Positions 1 to 7,435 of a DNA stretch of 32,960 nucleotides are shown one piece after another. Made by a program: the position numbers and the translations under genes. The stretch comes from an uncultured Prevotella sp. GTDB lineage: Bacteria; Bacteroidota; Bacteroidia; Bacteroidales; Bacteroidaceae. Below the pieces are notes generated by a model. The model saw only the letters and a program-made list of their open reading frames with translations, made no database searches and was not told where the DNA came from. The stretch covers positions 1-32,960 of the forward strand of contig CAJOFE010000035.1 in the NCBI GenBank assembly GCA_905233825.1. The letters run 5' to 3'. How positions within the stretch are numbered: the stretch's first letter is position 1; each line of letters opens with the position of its first letter.

Positions 1-1
1 A

Positions 2-358
2 GCGTTGCCCACCATGTCCGTCGAGAAATACCGCGAGCAGGAAGCCGTCAAGCAGTCGCCGTGGATACAGTGGTTCATCGATTATGACCCGTCGGCAGAC
101 ATCCGTCAGACCTGCTGTCCCGTCTTTGCGCTGAACGGCGACCACGACTGCCAGGTCATTGCCTCACAGAACCTCACGGCCATCCGGCGTCTGCTACTTC
201 CATCGAAGAAAAACCTTGTCAAGGAATATCCTGCACTCAACCATCTATTCCAACACTGCACCTCGGGTCTGCCCACCGAATACGGGCAAATTGAGGAGAC
301 CATCTCGCCTGAGGTTCTGCAAGACATAGCGCAGTGGATAAACAACCTAAAACAATAA
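2..358 (+). CDS. alpha/beta hydrolase, C-terminal part (5' end outside window)
   Basis: This is the last ~118 residues of a serine hydrolase of the alpha/beta fold, read in frame from the window edge, so the nucleophile elbow is not visible. The visible part contains the family's third strand-loop with the presumed catalytic Asp (ALNGDHDCQV) and, near the end, the presumed catalytic His in the NHLFQH segment, followed by a typical closing helix (SPEVLQDIAQWI). This arrangement matches Bacteroidetes hydrolases annotated as acyl-peptide hydrolase- or esterase-like proteins; the substrate cannot be inferred. The ATG at 14 and TTG at 5 are internal codons rather than starts. The stop is 13 nt before the next gene on the same strand, so the two are probably co-transcribed. 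Confidence 0.8.
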   Translation, partial: ALPTMSVEKYREQEAVKQSPWIQWFIDYDPSADIRQTCCPVFALNGDHDCQVIASQNLTAIRRLLLPSKKNLVKEYPALNHLFQHCTSGLPTEYGQIEETISPEVLQDIAQWINNLKQ

Positions 359-371
359 AAAACAGCGTCAC

Positions 372-1586
372 ATGAAGAAAAGAATCCAGACATGCCTGGC
401 CTTTGCGGTCCTCGCCATTGCAGCATGGGCACAAGCAGCCTCTCCGGCAGATCAACTAAAAGCCAACCCCAGAAAAGCCTACGGTACGGACTATCCGTAT
501 GAGTTTACCACCCAGAAGCTGACCAAGGCTCCGAGCGGTTACAAGCCGTTTTATATCAGCCACTACGGCCGTCACGGGTCACGCTACTATTGGAACGACT
601 ACTTGTATAAGGAGTTGGACAGCCTGCTGACGATGGCTCATAACAAGCAGCAGCTGACCGCAGAGGGCGAAGCCTTCTATCAGAAGTTCGAAGCCGCTAA
701 GGACGAGCTGTCGACGGGTGTCAGCGAGCTGACCGACCTGGGCTGGGAACAGCACCAGCGCATAGCGCGCACTATGTATAACAACTTCCCCGAGGTGTTC
801 AAGAAGGGCGGCAACGTGCTGGCCATAGCATCGCTGAGCGGACGTTGCGTTATCAGCATGTCAGGTTTCTGTCAGGAACTGGTGCAGTGTAATCCGAAAA
901 TTGAGATCCGCGAGCAGTCGTCGCGCTTCACTCTCGATGGTGTTGTACCCGACGACCGGCAAAATCCCGTGAAGCATCACTTCCCCAGTCCCAAGCCACG
1001 CTATGAGAAGAACCGCAGCCAGTTCAAGGGACTCGACAACCTGCGCGACATCGTCATTGGCCGTACATTCACCAGTACCGAAGGACTGCCGGGCAACTTA
1101 CACCACATCGGCAGCAACCTCATCAACCTCTATACCTCGCTGCCCAACATCGGCCATGAGGGCATGATGGGCAACCTGCTGACCGACGAGGAGGTGGCCG
1201 CCTGTTGGGAAACCGCTAACCTGGGAACCTATTCCTGGCTGTTCCCACGCCAGTATCGGGTCGTTCCCATCCTGCAGGACATCATCAAGAAGGCCGATGC
1301 TGTAATCAACGGCACCAGCGACCGCATTGCCGACCTGCGTTTTGGGCACGACCGTAACCCCGAGGACCCCTATGAGGTCAAGAACTGCTATCAGAGCTGG
1401 GAGACCTGCAAAGCCTGCAACATACAACTGATATTCTATCGCAAAGGTCGTAACAACGACGACGTGCTAGTGAAGTGCCTGCTCAATGGCAAAGAGGCTA
1501 CCCTACCCGTTCCCACCGACAGCTATCCGTATTACAAATGGTCTGACTTCCGCCAGTTCTACACCGCCCGCTGCCAAGTCAAATAG
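372..1586 (+). CDS. secreted histidine phosphatase (branch 2, acid phosphatase/phytase-like)
   Basis: A 404-residue protein with an N-terminal signal peptide (about residues 1-22, ending AQAA). The phosphate-binding signature RHGxR is at residues 67-71 (HYGRHGSR), and the distal proton-donor motif is GHD at 325-327 in a typical LRFGHD context, which together define branch-2 histidine phosphatases (histidine acid phosphatases, including MINPP and phytases). The family hydrolyses phosphomonoesters outside the cytoplasm; a phosphosugar or inositol phosphate substrate is an inference only. The segment between GHD and the NIQLIFYR strand is short compared with relatives I recall, where a longer helical region intervenes, so a small internal deletion is possible. 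It follows the hydrolase by 13 nt with no visible promoter between them. Confidence 0.85.
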   Translation: MKKRIQTCLAFAVLAIAAWAQAASPADQLKANPRKAYGTDYPYEFTTQKLTKAPSGYKPFYISHYGRHGSRYYWNDYLYKELDSLLTMAHNKQQLTAEGEAFYQKFEAAKDELSTGVSELTDLGWEQHQRIARTMYNNFPEVFKKGGNVLAIASLSGRCVISMSGFCQELVQCNPKIEIREQSSRFTLDGVVPDDRQNPVKHHFPSPKPRYEKNRSQFKGLDNLRDIVIGRTFTSTEGLPGNLHHIGSNLINLYTSLPNIGHEGMMGNLLTDEEVAACWETANLGTYSWLFPRQYRVVPILQDIIKKADAVINGTSDRIADLRFGHDRNPEDPYEVKNCYQSWETCKACNIQLIFYRKGRNNDDVLVKCLLNGKEATLPVPTDSYPYYKWSDFRQFYTARCQVK

Positions 1587-1600
1587 GCATGGTCTGATGT

Positions 1601-1909
1601 CTAATATGTCCTGACAATCCACATTTCCAAGAATTTGTCTGCGACGCAATAAACTTTGGTGCGTTCCTCGTTTTGGTATGTCAGAAGCTGTTTGTCCAGT
1701 AGCGCACCGATTGCATACTGGACGGAACTGGGGGATTTGAGAGCATGTTTCTTCACAAAAGTAACAGAAGTAACTCCATAAGCCTTACCTTCTTTGGCAA
1801 CGGCAATCAATGTCTCCTTTTGCTGGTAGTTAAGTTGGTTCATCACCGAAGCAAACGAGCGGCCTTTTTCTTCCAAACCTGAGTTCGGGATAAGTAAAGT
1901 GCTCAGCGG
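1601..1909 (-). pseudogene. C-terminal remnant of an archaeal-type (PF01637-like) AAA ATPase
   Basis: About 100 codons resembling the C-terminal winged-helix region of Bacteroidetes ATP-binding proteins of the archaeal ATPase family: a lead-in DPLSTLL, then ...FASVMNQLNYQQKETLIAVAKEG, a SPSSVQYAIGALLDKQLL recognition-helix-like segment and a terminal YCVADKFLEMWIV strand. The P-loop and all of the N-terminal ATPase domain are missing. In the same frame an upstream TAG closes the reading frame near 1910, and the inverted repeat of an insertion sequence begins 18 nt further on. The open frame from TTG 1876 is therefore unlikely to be a functional gene. Nothing beyond the far end of the IS at 4109 continues the ATPase, so a simple insertion into an intact gene does not explain the remnant; a deletion must also have occurred. 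Confidence 0.6.
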
Positions 1910-1928
1910 ATCCTAGTTTGTTAAATAC

Positions 1929-1950
1929 TTTAACCCAACTTTGACCCCAC
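1929..1950 (+). repeat. left terminal inverted repeat of the IS
   Basis: A 22-bp sequence whose exact reverse complement is at 4087-4108. It lies 48 nt beyond the transposase stop codon, as expected for the IS end next to the 3' end of the transposase gene. Confidence 0.9.
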
Positions 1951-1998
1951 CTCTCAGTTTTTCTTGCTTTCACCGTCGCTTCGGCTGACCTGTTTCCC

Positions 1999-3948
1999 TC
2001 ATTGGGTACTACAAACTTTTACTTTTCTCCAGAAGGGCATCTTCTTATATCCAAGCATCTCGTAGATTTCCGCCGCCTCCTTCTTCGGCGTGCTGCATTG
2101 CCGGACAGTGACTTTCTCTCCCAGCGCATTGACGGCTTCCGTCGTGACAGCCTTCTGCGTGGACATACGCCTGACGATTTCCGTCCAGAATGGTGTTGGA
2201 AACCGCTTTCGTTTCTCATCAGGTTTCTTGTCTTTGTTTGCCTCCTGTTCCCGCCGCTGGTTCACCACCTTCATGCGGTAGCGGATGGTGTTGACTATCC
2301 AGTAGGCGATCAGTCCCATGAACAGGTGGGCGTCGCTCCGCCCGTCCTTCTGGTGGTATATGGGGCGCAGGCTGAGGTCGGTCTTCAGCTGGCGGTTCGT
2401 GCACTCTATCTCACGGATCAGGTTGTAATAGTCCCATGTGGTCTGTTCGTCCAGCTTCTCGCGGTTGGTGCGCAGGAAGTAGATGCCGCTCAGGCGGTCG
2501 ACGTTCTCCGGCACGGCAATGCGCCACTGTATGTCGCCCATGTTTTTCGGGTTCTTCTCGTCGCGTATATAGTCTATGACGTAGTATTTCGATATGGACG
2601 GGTACTTGCCGATGGCCCTGCCCACCCGCTCGATGACCTTCTCGTAGGCCTTCTTGCCGCCTTTCTTCGAGAGCGACTCCCTTGCCTTGGTGAGTTCCTT
2701 CTCGAAGCGTTCCTTGAAGAGGCGGTTCATGGACTCCTCCTTGAGCTGCTTGCCCGGTGAGTTGATCTCGAGATAATAGTCGCCTCCTTCCTCATGACGG
2801 ACGCGCGTCAGGCTTATCGGCTGCTGCCGTGAGTCGAGTACCTTGACGTTCTCCGCATCCGGCTCCAGCTCATAGTCCTTCAGCCGCGAGCGGCTCACGC
2901 AGAGGTAGTCGTAGCCTTTTTCCCTGATTTTCACAAGATTGTCATCCGTGGCGATGCCAGCGTCGAGACAGACAAGCACCCGCTGCTCTGGCGAGACGGG
3001 CACGCGGCATCTCGTGGCAAGCGTGTCCACCATGGCGGGCAGGGAGTCTGGGTCGGACGTATTGCCAGCCAGGATGCATGAGTAGCGGATGAAGCCCGCT
3101 GCGTTGATGCACAGGGCCAGCACCAGCAGCTTGCAGTCCGAGCGCTTCTCCTTCGACCGCCCGTACTGTGCCTTCTTGCTCGCGTCCTTACGGCCCTCGA
3201 AGTAGAAATTGGTCAGGTCGAACAGGGCAATGCGGTTGGTGACGTTGAACAGGCTGTCTGTCCTGCGGCACAGGTGGTCTTCCAGCCTGTCCTTCAACTC
3301 ATAAAGTGCGGGAGCCACCTCGTAGGTGGCATGGAAGCCCGGCTGCCACTCCCGGCTGCCGGTGAGCAACTCGCAGACGGCCGGGTTCTCACGCATGATG
3401 TCCAGCGACTTCAGTTCAGAGGGGCTGTAGACAGTCCTCGTTATCAGCTGTGCCAGCGCCGTGTTTATGCGTATCTCGCTCCACCCCTCACGCTCAAGGA
3501 ACTTGTCTATCTTCAGCTCGCGGATGGCCTGCAGGCATATCCACTCGGCACCAACCTCGCGGGCGTCGGTATGCTCCATCGTGTCCACGTCCACCAGACG
3601 CTCGGCCTTGGCACGCGAGTCCTCGATGGTGCGGCGGACTGCATCGACGCTGCCTGCCTTCACCATCTCGTCCCAGTATTTCAGGGCAAGACGGCGCACG
3701 TCCTCCTTATAGCGCGACATGGCATCGCCAAACAGATTCTGCTGACCCTGATGCTCATGAAGCCATGTCAGGCAGCGGCCGATATCACGGATGTCATAGG
3801 GGCTCAGATCCTCGTCAATGAACCCAACGGTCAGCATGAGACGGTGGCGGGGGCGGCCGGCCAGGTCGCGGAAAGACTCCTTGATGCGGTAGTAGCAGTC
3901 GTCGATTTGAGTCCTCGGATTGTATCTCGTCTCGCTGATGAAGTGCAT
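1999..3948 (-). CDS. IS1634-family (IS4 superfamily) DDE transposase
   Basis: A 649-residue transposase, full length for this family, with no frameshift or internal stop. The RNase-H-like catalytic residues fit D244 (ALFDLTNFYFEG), D329 (VLVCLDAGIATD) and E515 (NLIREIECTNRQLK); the last has the E-(6)-K spacing of the IS4 signature, with K522. A large insertion between the second Asp and the Glu (about 340-510) is normal for the group. After the Glu, the KDGRSDAHLFMGLIAYWI segment is also characteristic. It catalyses cut-and-paste or related transposition of the surrounding 2.2-kb element. The ATG at 3948 lies only a few bases after a TACCTTTG -7-like box, so the transcript leader would be very short. 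The intact frame suggests recent arrival or current activity. Confidence 0.9.
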   Translation of the reverse strand: MHFISETRYNPRTQIDDCYYRIKESFRDLAGRPRHRLMLTVGFIDEDLSPYDIRDIGRCLTWLHEHQGQQNLFGDAMSRYKEDVRRLALKYWDEMVKAGSVDAVRRTIEDSRAKAERLVDVDTMEHTDAREVGAEWICLQAIRELKIDKFLEREGWSEIRINTALAQLITRTVYSPSELKSLDIMRENPAVCELLTGSREWQPGFHATYEVAPALYELKDRLEDHLCRRTDSLFNVTNRIALFDLTNFYFEGRKDASKKAQYGRSKEKRSDCKLLVLALCINAAGFIRYSCILAGNTSDPDSLPAMVDTLATRCRVPVSPEQRVLVCLDAGIATDDNLVKIREKGYDYLCVSRSRLKDYELEPDAENVKVLDSRQQPISLTRVRHEEGGDYYLEINSPGKQLKEESMNRLFKERFEKELTKARESLSKKGGKKAYEKVIERVGRAIGKYPSISKYYVIDYIRDEKNPKNMGDIQWRIAVPENVDRLSGIYFLRTNREKLDEQTTWDYYNLIREIECTNRQLKTDLSLRPIYHQKDGRSDAHLFMGLIAYWIVNTIRYRMKVVNQRREQEANKDKKPDEKRKRFPTPFWTEIVRRMSTQKAVTTEAVNALGEKVTVRQCSTPKKEAAEIYEMLGYKKMPFWRKVKVCSTQ

Positions 3949-3956
3949 TGCGGGTG

Positions 3957-3964
3957 CAAAGGTA
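3957..3964 (-). promoter_or_regulatory. -7 box of putative transposase promoter
   Basis: On the minus strand TACCTTTG matches the Bacteroidetes -7 consensus TAnnTTTG, 8 nt before the transposase ATG. No TTTG is found at the usual 19-21-nt distance, so the -33 element is weak or absent. This would give the low, nearly leaderless expression common for IS transposases. Confidence 0.4.
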
Positions 3965-4086
3965 ACACTTTCCTGCGAAATTTCTGGGTACTACAAATCA
4001 GACTCCAAACAAAAAAAACGTAAACAAAGGCATCCTGAAGGGCAATACTGCTCAAAATACCTCAAAATTTTCCAAACTTTTGACAA

Positions 4087-4108
4087 GTGGGGTCAAAGTT
4101 GGGTTAAA
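4087..4108 (-). repeat. right terminal inverted repeat of the IS
   Basis: Exact 22-bp reverse complement of 1929-1950, lying 138 nt upstream of the transposase start codon. The final TTAAA runs straight into CGAGCGACG, which belongs to a dispersed intergenic repeat. Confidence 0.9.
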
Positions 4109-4170
4109 CGAGCGACGTGCTATTTTCATCGATGAGCGCGCTATTTACATCGAGGAGCTTGTTCGTTTTC
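4106..4170 (+). repeat. relic of a dispersed 21-bp intergenic repeat
   Basis: Three units of about 21 bp start at 4106, 4127 and 4148; each has an (A/T)CGA(G/T)GAGC-like head followed by a TATTT tail. Part of this segment is an exact reverse complement of the larger array near 25300: 4109-4121 (CGAGCGACGTGCT) matches 25309-25321, and 4121-4132 (TATTTTCATCGA) matches 25319-25330. The rest of the gap up to 4324 holds no gene that I can support. Confidence 0.65.
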
Positions 4171-4324
4171 GTGAGCTGCCTGCTATCCTGAAACACACTG
4201 CGAAGGTGCGAAGAAAATGCGAGGTATGCAATAGCTGTGTAAAAATAAATGCCATTCATTAACTTTTTTTAAGAAGAAAGTAGAAATTGGAGAAATTGGC
4301 AAAATTGGCACCCTTTTTTTACCC

Positions 4325-5641
4325 CTATCTTTCCGAAAGTATTTGCTGGACGGCATGAAGAAGACTGCCTGATGAATTGGATGCTATGCGTAGCGATTGC
4401 TTCACTCCTGCATACTGGCCGGCAGCAACATCCTTGTCGGAGTCGCCAATGATATACGACTGCTTCAGATCGATGTTCCAGTCCGTAGCGGCTTGCAGCA
4501 TCATGCCAGGTTTGGGCTTACGGCAAAGGCAGTCTGTCTTGTACTCGGGCAGCTCTCCTTCAAAGCCTTTGTCGGTGTGGTGGGGGCAATAGTAGATGGC
4601 ATCCACGTAAGCTCCTTCCCGTCCAAGCAGGGTTTCCATCTTGTCGTGGATGTTTCTGAGTTCCTGGAAGGAGCATTCTCCACGTGCAATGACGGGCTGG
4701 TTGCTCACCACAACAGCCATATAGCCGGAGCGGTTGATGAGTCGGATGGCTTCGGCAGCACCGGGAATGAGTTGCAGGTCTTCGGCATGGCAGATAAACC
4801 CTGTGTGAAGGTTGATGGTGCCGTCACGATCAAGGAAGATGGCTTTTTGTGGGTGTTGCAGGTTGCGGGCGCTCACTTTTCCGTTTTGGAAATCCATTTC
4901 TACGTCATGGTAGCGGTCGGGGGTGCCCATGTCTTTGATGTATTCCGGGGTGTCATAGGCAAATATCCTGCCTGTGCTCAGACTAGCTTTCAGCACGTCG
5001 CGGTCGAGATCGAGACTCTTTCCAGCTTTCCCTATAGAGGGATTGAGTAGTGAGGTTCTTACCTCTTCCAGCAGTCGGGGCGATATGATTTCTATGCCTG
5101 CATTGACACGGTTCTGATAGTAGTGGCGCTCATCTTCCTTGTTCATCCATTGGATGACGCGATGGGTATCTACAGGCAGCCCACCTTTTTCAGCAGGCGG
5201 TAGCATTTCAGTCACAAGTAGTGAACTGTCGTAGGGGTGTCCATTGGGGTGTGCCATCAGACTGGCCCATGCTTGGTGCTCGTGGTGGAATCGGATGAAG
5301 CGTTGGAAATCAACATCCATCATCACGTCGCCACACATCAGCAGGAAGTCTTCCGTAAGTTCGGGCATCTTGAACAATGCTCCGGCAGTGCCCAACGGGT
5401 AGGACTCGACGAAATAGGAGATATTGACGCCCAGCTGCCTGCCATCTTCAAAATAGTCTTTAATGACGTGCCCCAGATGTCCTATGACCAGCGTGATGTC
5501 TGTCAGCCCGTTTGCTTTAAGGTTGTTGATCTGGTGCTCAAGGACGGGCTTTTCCCCAATACGTATCATCGGTTTGGGGATGTCGCTGGCAATGGAGGAA
5601 ATGCGTGTCCCCTTGCCGCCGGCCATGATGACTACCTTCAT
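4325..5641 (-). CDS. bifunctional heptose-1-phosphate guanylyltransferase / heptose-1,7-bisphosphate phosphatase (HddC-GmhB fusion)
   Basis: A 438-residue fusion of two enzymes. Residues 1-250 are a sugar-nucleotidyltransferase with the NTP-binding GGKGTR (8-13), PKPM (22-25) and the metal-binding GD in LLMCGDVMMDVD (104-105). Residues 267-438 are a HAD phosphatase of the GmhB type: the nucleophile motif DRDGT (271-275), a SNQ motif (313-315), a zinc-loop CPHH...CLC (352-373) and the GDSDKD acidic motif (399-404). GmhB removes the 7-phosphate from heptose-1,7-bisphosphate, and the HddC-like domain then activates heptose-1-phosphate, so the fusion joins consecutive steps. GDP rather than ADP as nucleotide is inferred from the neighbouring HddA-type kinase. 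It is last in an operon after hddA and gmhA; a 14-bp tandem repeat directly abuts its start codon. Confidence 0.87.
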   Translation of the reverse strand: MKVVIMAGGKGTRISSIASDIPKPMIRIGEKPVLEHQINNLKANGLTDITLVIGHLGHVIKDYFEDGRQLGVNISYFVESYPLGTAGALFKMPELTEDFLLMCGDVMMDVDFQRFIRFHHEHQAWASLMAHPNGHPYDSSLLVTEMLPPAEKGGLPVDTHRVIQWMNKEDERHYYQNRVNAGIEIISPRLLEEVRTSLLNPSIGKAGKSLDLDRDVLKASLSTGRIFAYDTPEYIKDMGTPDRYHDVEMDFQNGKVSARNLQHPQKAIFLDRDGTINLHTGFICHAEDLQLIPGAAEAIRLINRSGYMAVVVSNQPVIARGECSFQELRNIHDKMETLLGREGAYVDAIYYCPHHTDKGFEGELPEYKTDCLCRKPKPGMMLQAATDWNIDLKQSYIIGDSDKDVAAGQYAGVKQSLRIASNSSGSLLHAVQQILSER

Positions 5642-5668
5642 TGAAGATTGAAAATTGAAGATTGAAAA
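5641..5668 (-). repeat. 14-bp perfect tandem duplication abutting a start codon
   Basis: Two exact copies of TTGAAGATTGAAAA (plus-strand reading) fill most of the 43-nt gap between gmhA and the hddC-gmhB gene. On the coding strand the repeat runs directly into the ATG, so it occupies the whole ribosome-loading region. It belongs to the set of short start-codon-proximal repeats described under findings. Confidence 0.85.
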
Positions 5669-5684
5669 ATAACTACAAGAATTC

Positions 5685-6335
5685 CTACGTTTTCCCGAAG
5701 AAGTGCTCTTCCAGCATCATGCAGAGGCAATGATAGACGGGGAGGTGCAGTTCCTGTATCTTGTAGGTCTCAGTCTCAGGCACCTGGATGCAAACGTCCG
5801 ACAACTGGGCGAGTCGGCTGTCGCGCCGTCCTGTCAGCCCTATCACCTTCATTCCCTTGGATTTGGCAGCAACGGCAGCGAAGAGCACATTCCGGCTGTT
5901 TCCCGAAGTGGAGATGGCCAGCAGGATGTCATCCTTTTTTCCGTAGCCGTTCACCTGCTGTGCGAAGACCAGCTCGGGCTTGCAGTCGTTCATGAAGGCT
6001 GTGGTCAGTGATGAGTGACCGGTAAGCGTGATGGCAGGTAAGGCTCCCTGCAGGTGCTCAGCGAGAATTGTTCCCAGCTCGCTGTCGATGCGTTTCATGG
6101 CATCAGCCTGGTCTTTATATACTTCGCGCTTCAGCTTGAACTCTTTCATCAGCTCTCCAACAATATGCTCACTGTCGGAAGCGGAACCGCCATTGCCGCA
6201 AACGAGCAGCAGGCCTCCTTCCGAATATAACTGCTCAAGCATGAAATATGCCGTTCGTAATTGTTCCCTACAGGCCGAGATCTGCGGGTAACGTACTGTC
6301 AGGTCGTTGATATGTCTGTCGATATTGCTGTCCAT
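5685..6335 (-). CDS. gmhA: sedoheptulose-7-phosphate isomerase
   Basis: A 216-residue SIS-domain protein. The phosphosugar-binding motif GNGGSASDSEH (48-58) and the later DDILLAISTSGNSRNVLFA segment are diagnostic for GmhA. It converts sedoheptulose-7-phosphate to D-glycero-D-manno-heptose-7-phosphate, the first committed step of heptose activation, in the cytoplasm. It is slightly longer than the usual ~190-200 residues because of an N-terminal helix and a short insertion after EFKLKREVYK. It starts 4 nt after the stop of the kinase gene hddA and is followed by hddC-gmhB, so the whole pathway from sedoheptulose-7-phosphate to nucleotide-heptose is encoded here in one transcription unit. Confidence 0.93.
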   Translation of the reverse strand: MDSNIDRHINDLTVRYPQISACREQLRTAYFMLEQLYSEGGLLLVCGNGGSASDSEHIVGELMKEFKLKREVYKDQADAMKRIDSELGTILAEHLQGALPAITLTGHSSLTTAFMNDCKPELVFAQQVNGYGKKDDILLAISTSGNSRNVLFAAVAAKSKGMKVIGLTGRRDSRLAQLSDVCIQVPETETYKIQELHLPVYHCLCMMLEEHFFGKT

Positions 6336-6339
6336 GATG

Positions 6340-7389
6340 TCAGAATCCGTTCACATTGTCTGTATCGTATATTTTCCATCCATGTGCGCCACCGTCGCTG
6401 AAGTTAAACGGCATGATGAATCCTCCCAGTTCCCGGAGGGCTGATTCCACCTCCTTCTTTCTGGTGGGATCAACGACGAACATGATGAATCCTCCGCCTC
6501 CTGCTCCTGTAACCTTACCGGCCTTGGCACCAGCTGCAAGGGCGGTATCCATTGCTTTTTGAATCATGGGAGTAGAGATGTGGGAGGCCATCTTCTTCTT
6601 GTACTCCCATCCCTCTCTGACAATGTCGGCAAAGGCATTTACGTCGCCTTTGAGAATCGCCAGTTTGGTGTCGATGGCACTTTGCTTGATGCGATGCATG
6701 GCTTCTACGGCCTCTACGTTGTTGTTCTTGGTGTTGTTGCGCTGCTCGTCGATAATGGTAGCCGATGACCTTGAGCGACCTGTGAAGTAGAGGAGCATGG
6801 AAGCTTCAAGCTCGTCAATAATCCAGCGTTTTACCTTCAGCGGATTGACGATGACCATGTCGTTCTGAAGGAACTCCATGAAATTGAAACCTCCGAAAGC
6901 AGCGGCATACTGGTCTTGTTTGCCTCCGCTGAGCATGAGGTCTTTGCGCTCAATCTCATAGGCGAGTCGTGATACTTCATAATCGCCAAGCGGGAGGCTG
7001 AGCCACTCTATGAATGCTTTGATAATGCAGACCACCATGGTTGAGGATGCCCCCAGACCGGAACCGACAGGCGCATCATTGTAAGTAGTGATGCGGAAGG
7101 ATAAGGGCTTGAGGTGGTAGTCTTTGACAATCCTGTTATAGACACCTTTGATGAGACTTGCATTCCCGTCGATTTCCAGCCGTTCTGCTGCGGGATAGCT
7201 TTGATGGTGGGCCGTGTCGAAAGAATCAATCGTAATCAGGTGATCATTGGTTTCTTCTATCGTACAGTAGGCATAGAGATTAATGGTAGCATTGATCACC
7301 AGCCCGCCATAGATGTCGCTATAGGGCGATACGTCAGAGCCGCCACCGGCAAGTCCAAGTCGTAAAGGTGCTTTGCTTCTTATAATCAT
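6340..7389 (-). CDS. hddA: D-glycero-alpha-D-manno-heptose-7-phosphate kinase (GHMP family)
   Basis: A 349-residue GHMP kinase. Motif 1 is [17 protein letters not shown] (7-23), the ATP-binding loop is [11 protein letters not shown] (107-117), and the C-terminal motif is [14 protein letters not shown]. The GGGSD start and the overall length fit HddA, which phosphorylates heptose-7-phosphate at C1 in the alpha configuration, the branch leading to GDP-heptose rather than ADP-heptose. L-fucose or other sugar kinases of the same fold are alternatives, but the GmhA and GmhB neighbours make HddA much more likely. It is the first gene of the heptose cassette. No clear promoter precedes it; a 9-bp perfect palindrome sits in the 46-nt gap to the upstream glycosyltransferase. 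Confidence 0.9.
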   Translation of the reverse strand: MIIRSKAPLRLGLAGGGSDVSPYSDIYGGLVINATINLYAYCTIEETNDHLITIDSFDTAHHQSYPAAERLEIDGNASLIKGVYNRIVKDYHLKPLSFRITTYNDAPVGSGLGASSTMVVCIIKAFIEWLSLPLGDYEVSRLAYEIERKDLMLSGGKQDQYAAAFGGFNFMEFLQNDMVIVNPLKVKRWIIDELEASMLLYFTGRSRSSATIIDEQRNNTKNNNVEAVEAMHRIKQSAIDTKLAILKGDVNAFADIVREGWEYKKKMASHISTPMIQKAMDTALAAGAKAGKVTGAGGGGFIMFVVDPTRKKEVESALRELGGFIMPFNFSDGGAHGWKIYDTDNVNGF

Positions 7390-7412
7390 ACTGGCATTCT
7401 TTTCTATTGTTT

Positions 7413-7433
7413 AAAACGTTATATTAACGTTTT
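7413..7433 (-). other. perfect 9-bp palindrome between glycosyltransferase gene and hddA
   Basis: AAAACGTTA and TAACGTTTT are separated by three bases (TAT) and occupy the middle of the gap between the two operon segments. The stem is AT-rich and ends in T4 on the transcribed strand, so it could act as a weak terminator, an attenuating hairpin or an operator for hddA. The sequence alone does not decide between these. Confidence 0.5.
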
Positions 7434-7435
7434 TA

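Larger units (their letters stand above)
1929..4108 (-). mobile_element. IS1634-family-like insertion sequence, apparently complete
   Basis: A 2180-bp element bounded by perfect 22-bp inverted repeats and carrying one full-length transposase gene on the minus strand. The terminal repeats begin TTTAACCCAACTTTGACCCC on the left and occur as the exact reverse complement on the right. No longer identical direct flanks (5-6 bp) are visible outside the repeats (left AATAC, right CGAGC). The outermost TTAA is present at both ends and, being palindromic, could be part of the repeat or a 4-bp duplicated target. The right flank falls directly against a copy of an intergenic 21-bp repeat, and the left flank against an ATPase gene remnant, so the element sits in a region already rearranged. 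Confidence 0.85.

Noticed and set aside
4080..4262. Short plus-strand frame at the IS right end with NERRAIFIDERAIYIEEL-like repeats
   Set aside because: It starts inside the IS terminus and is created by the 21-bp repeat; there are no expression signals.
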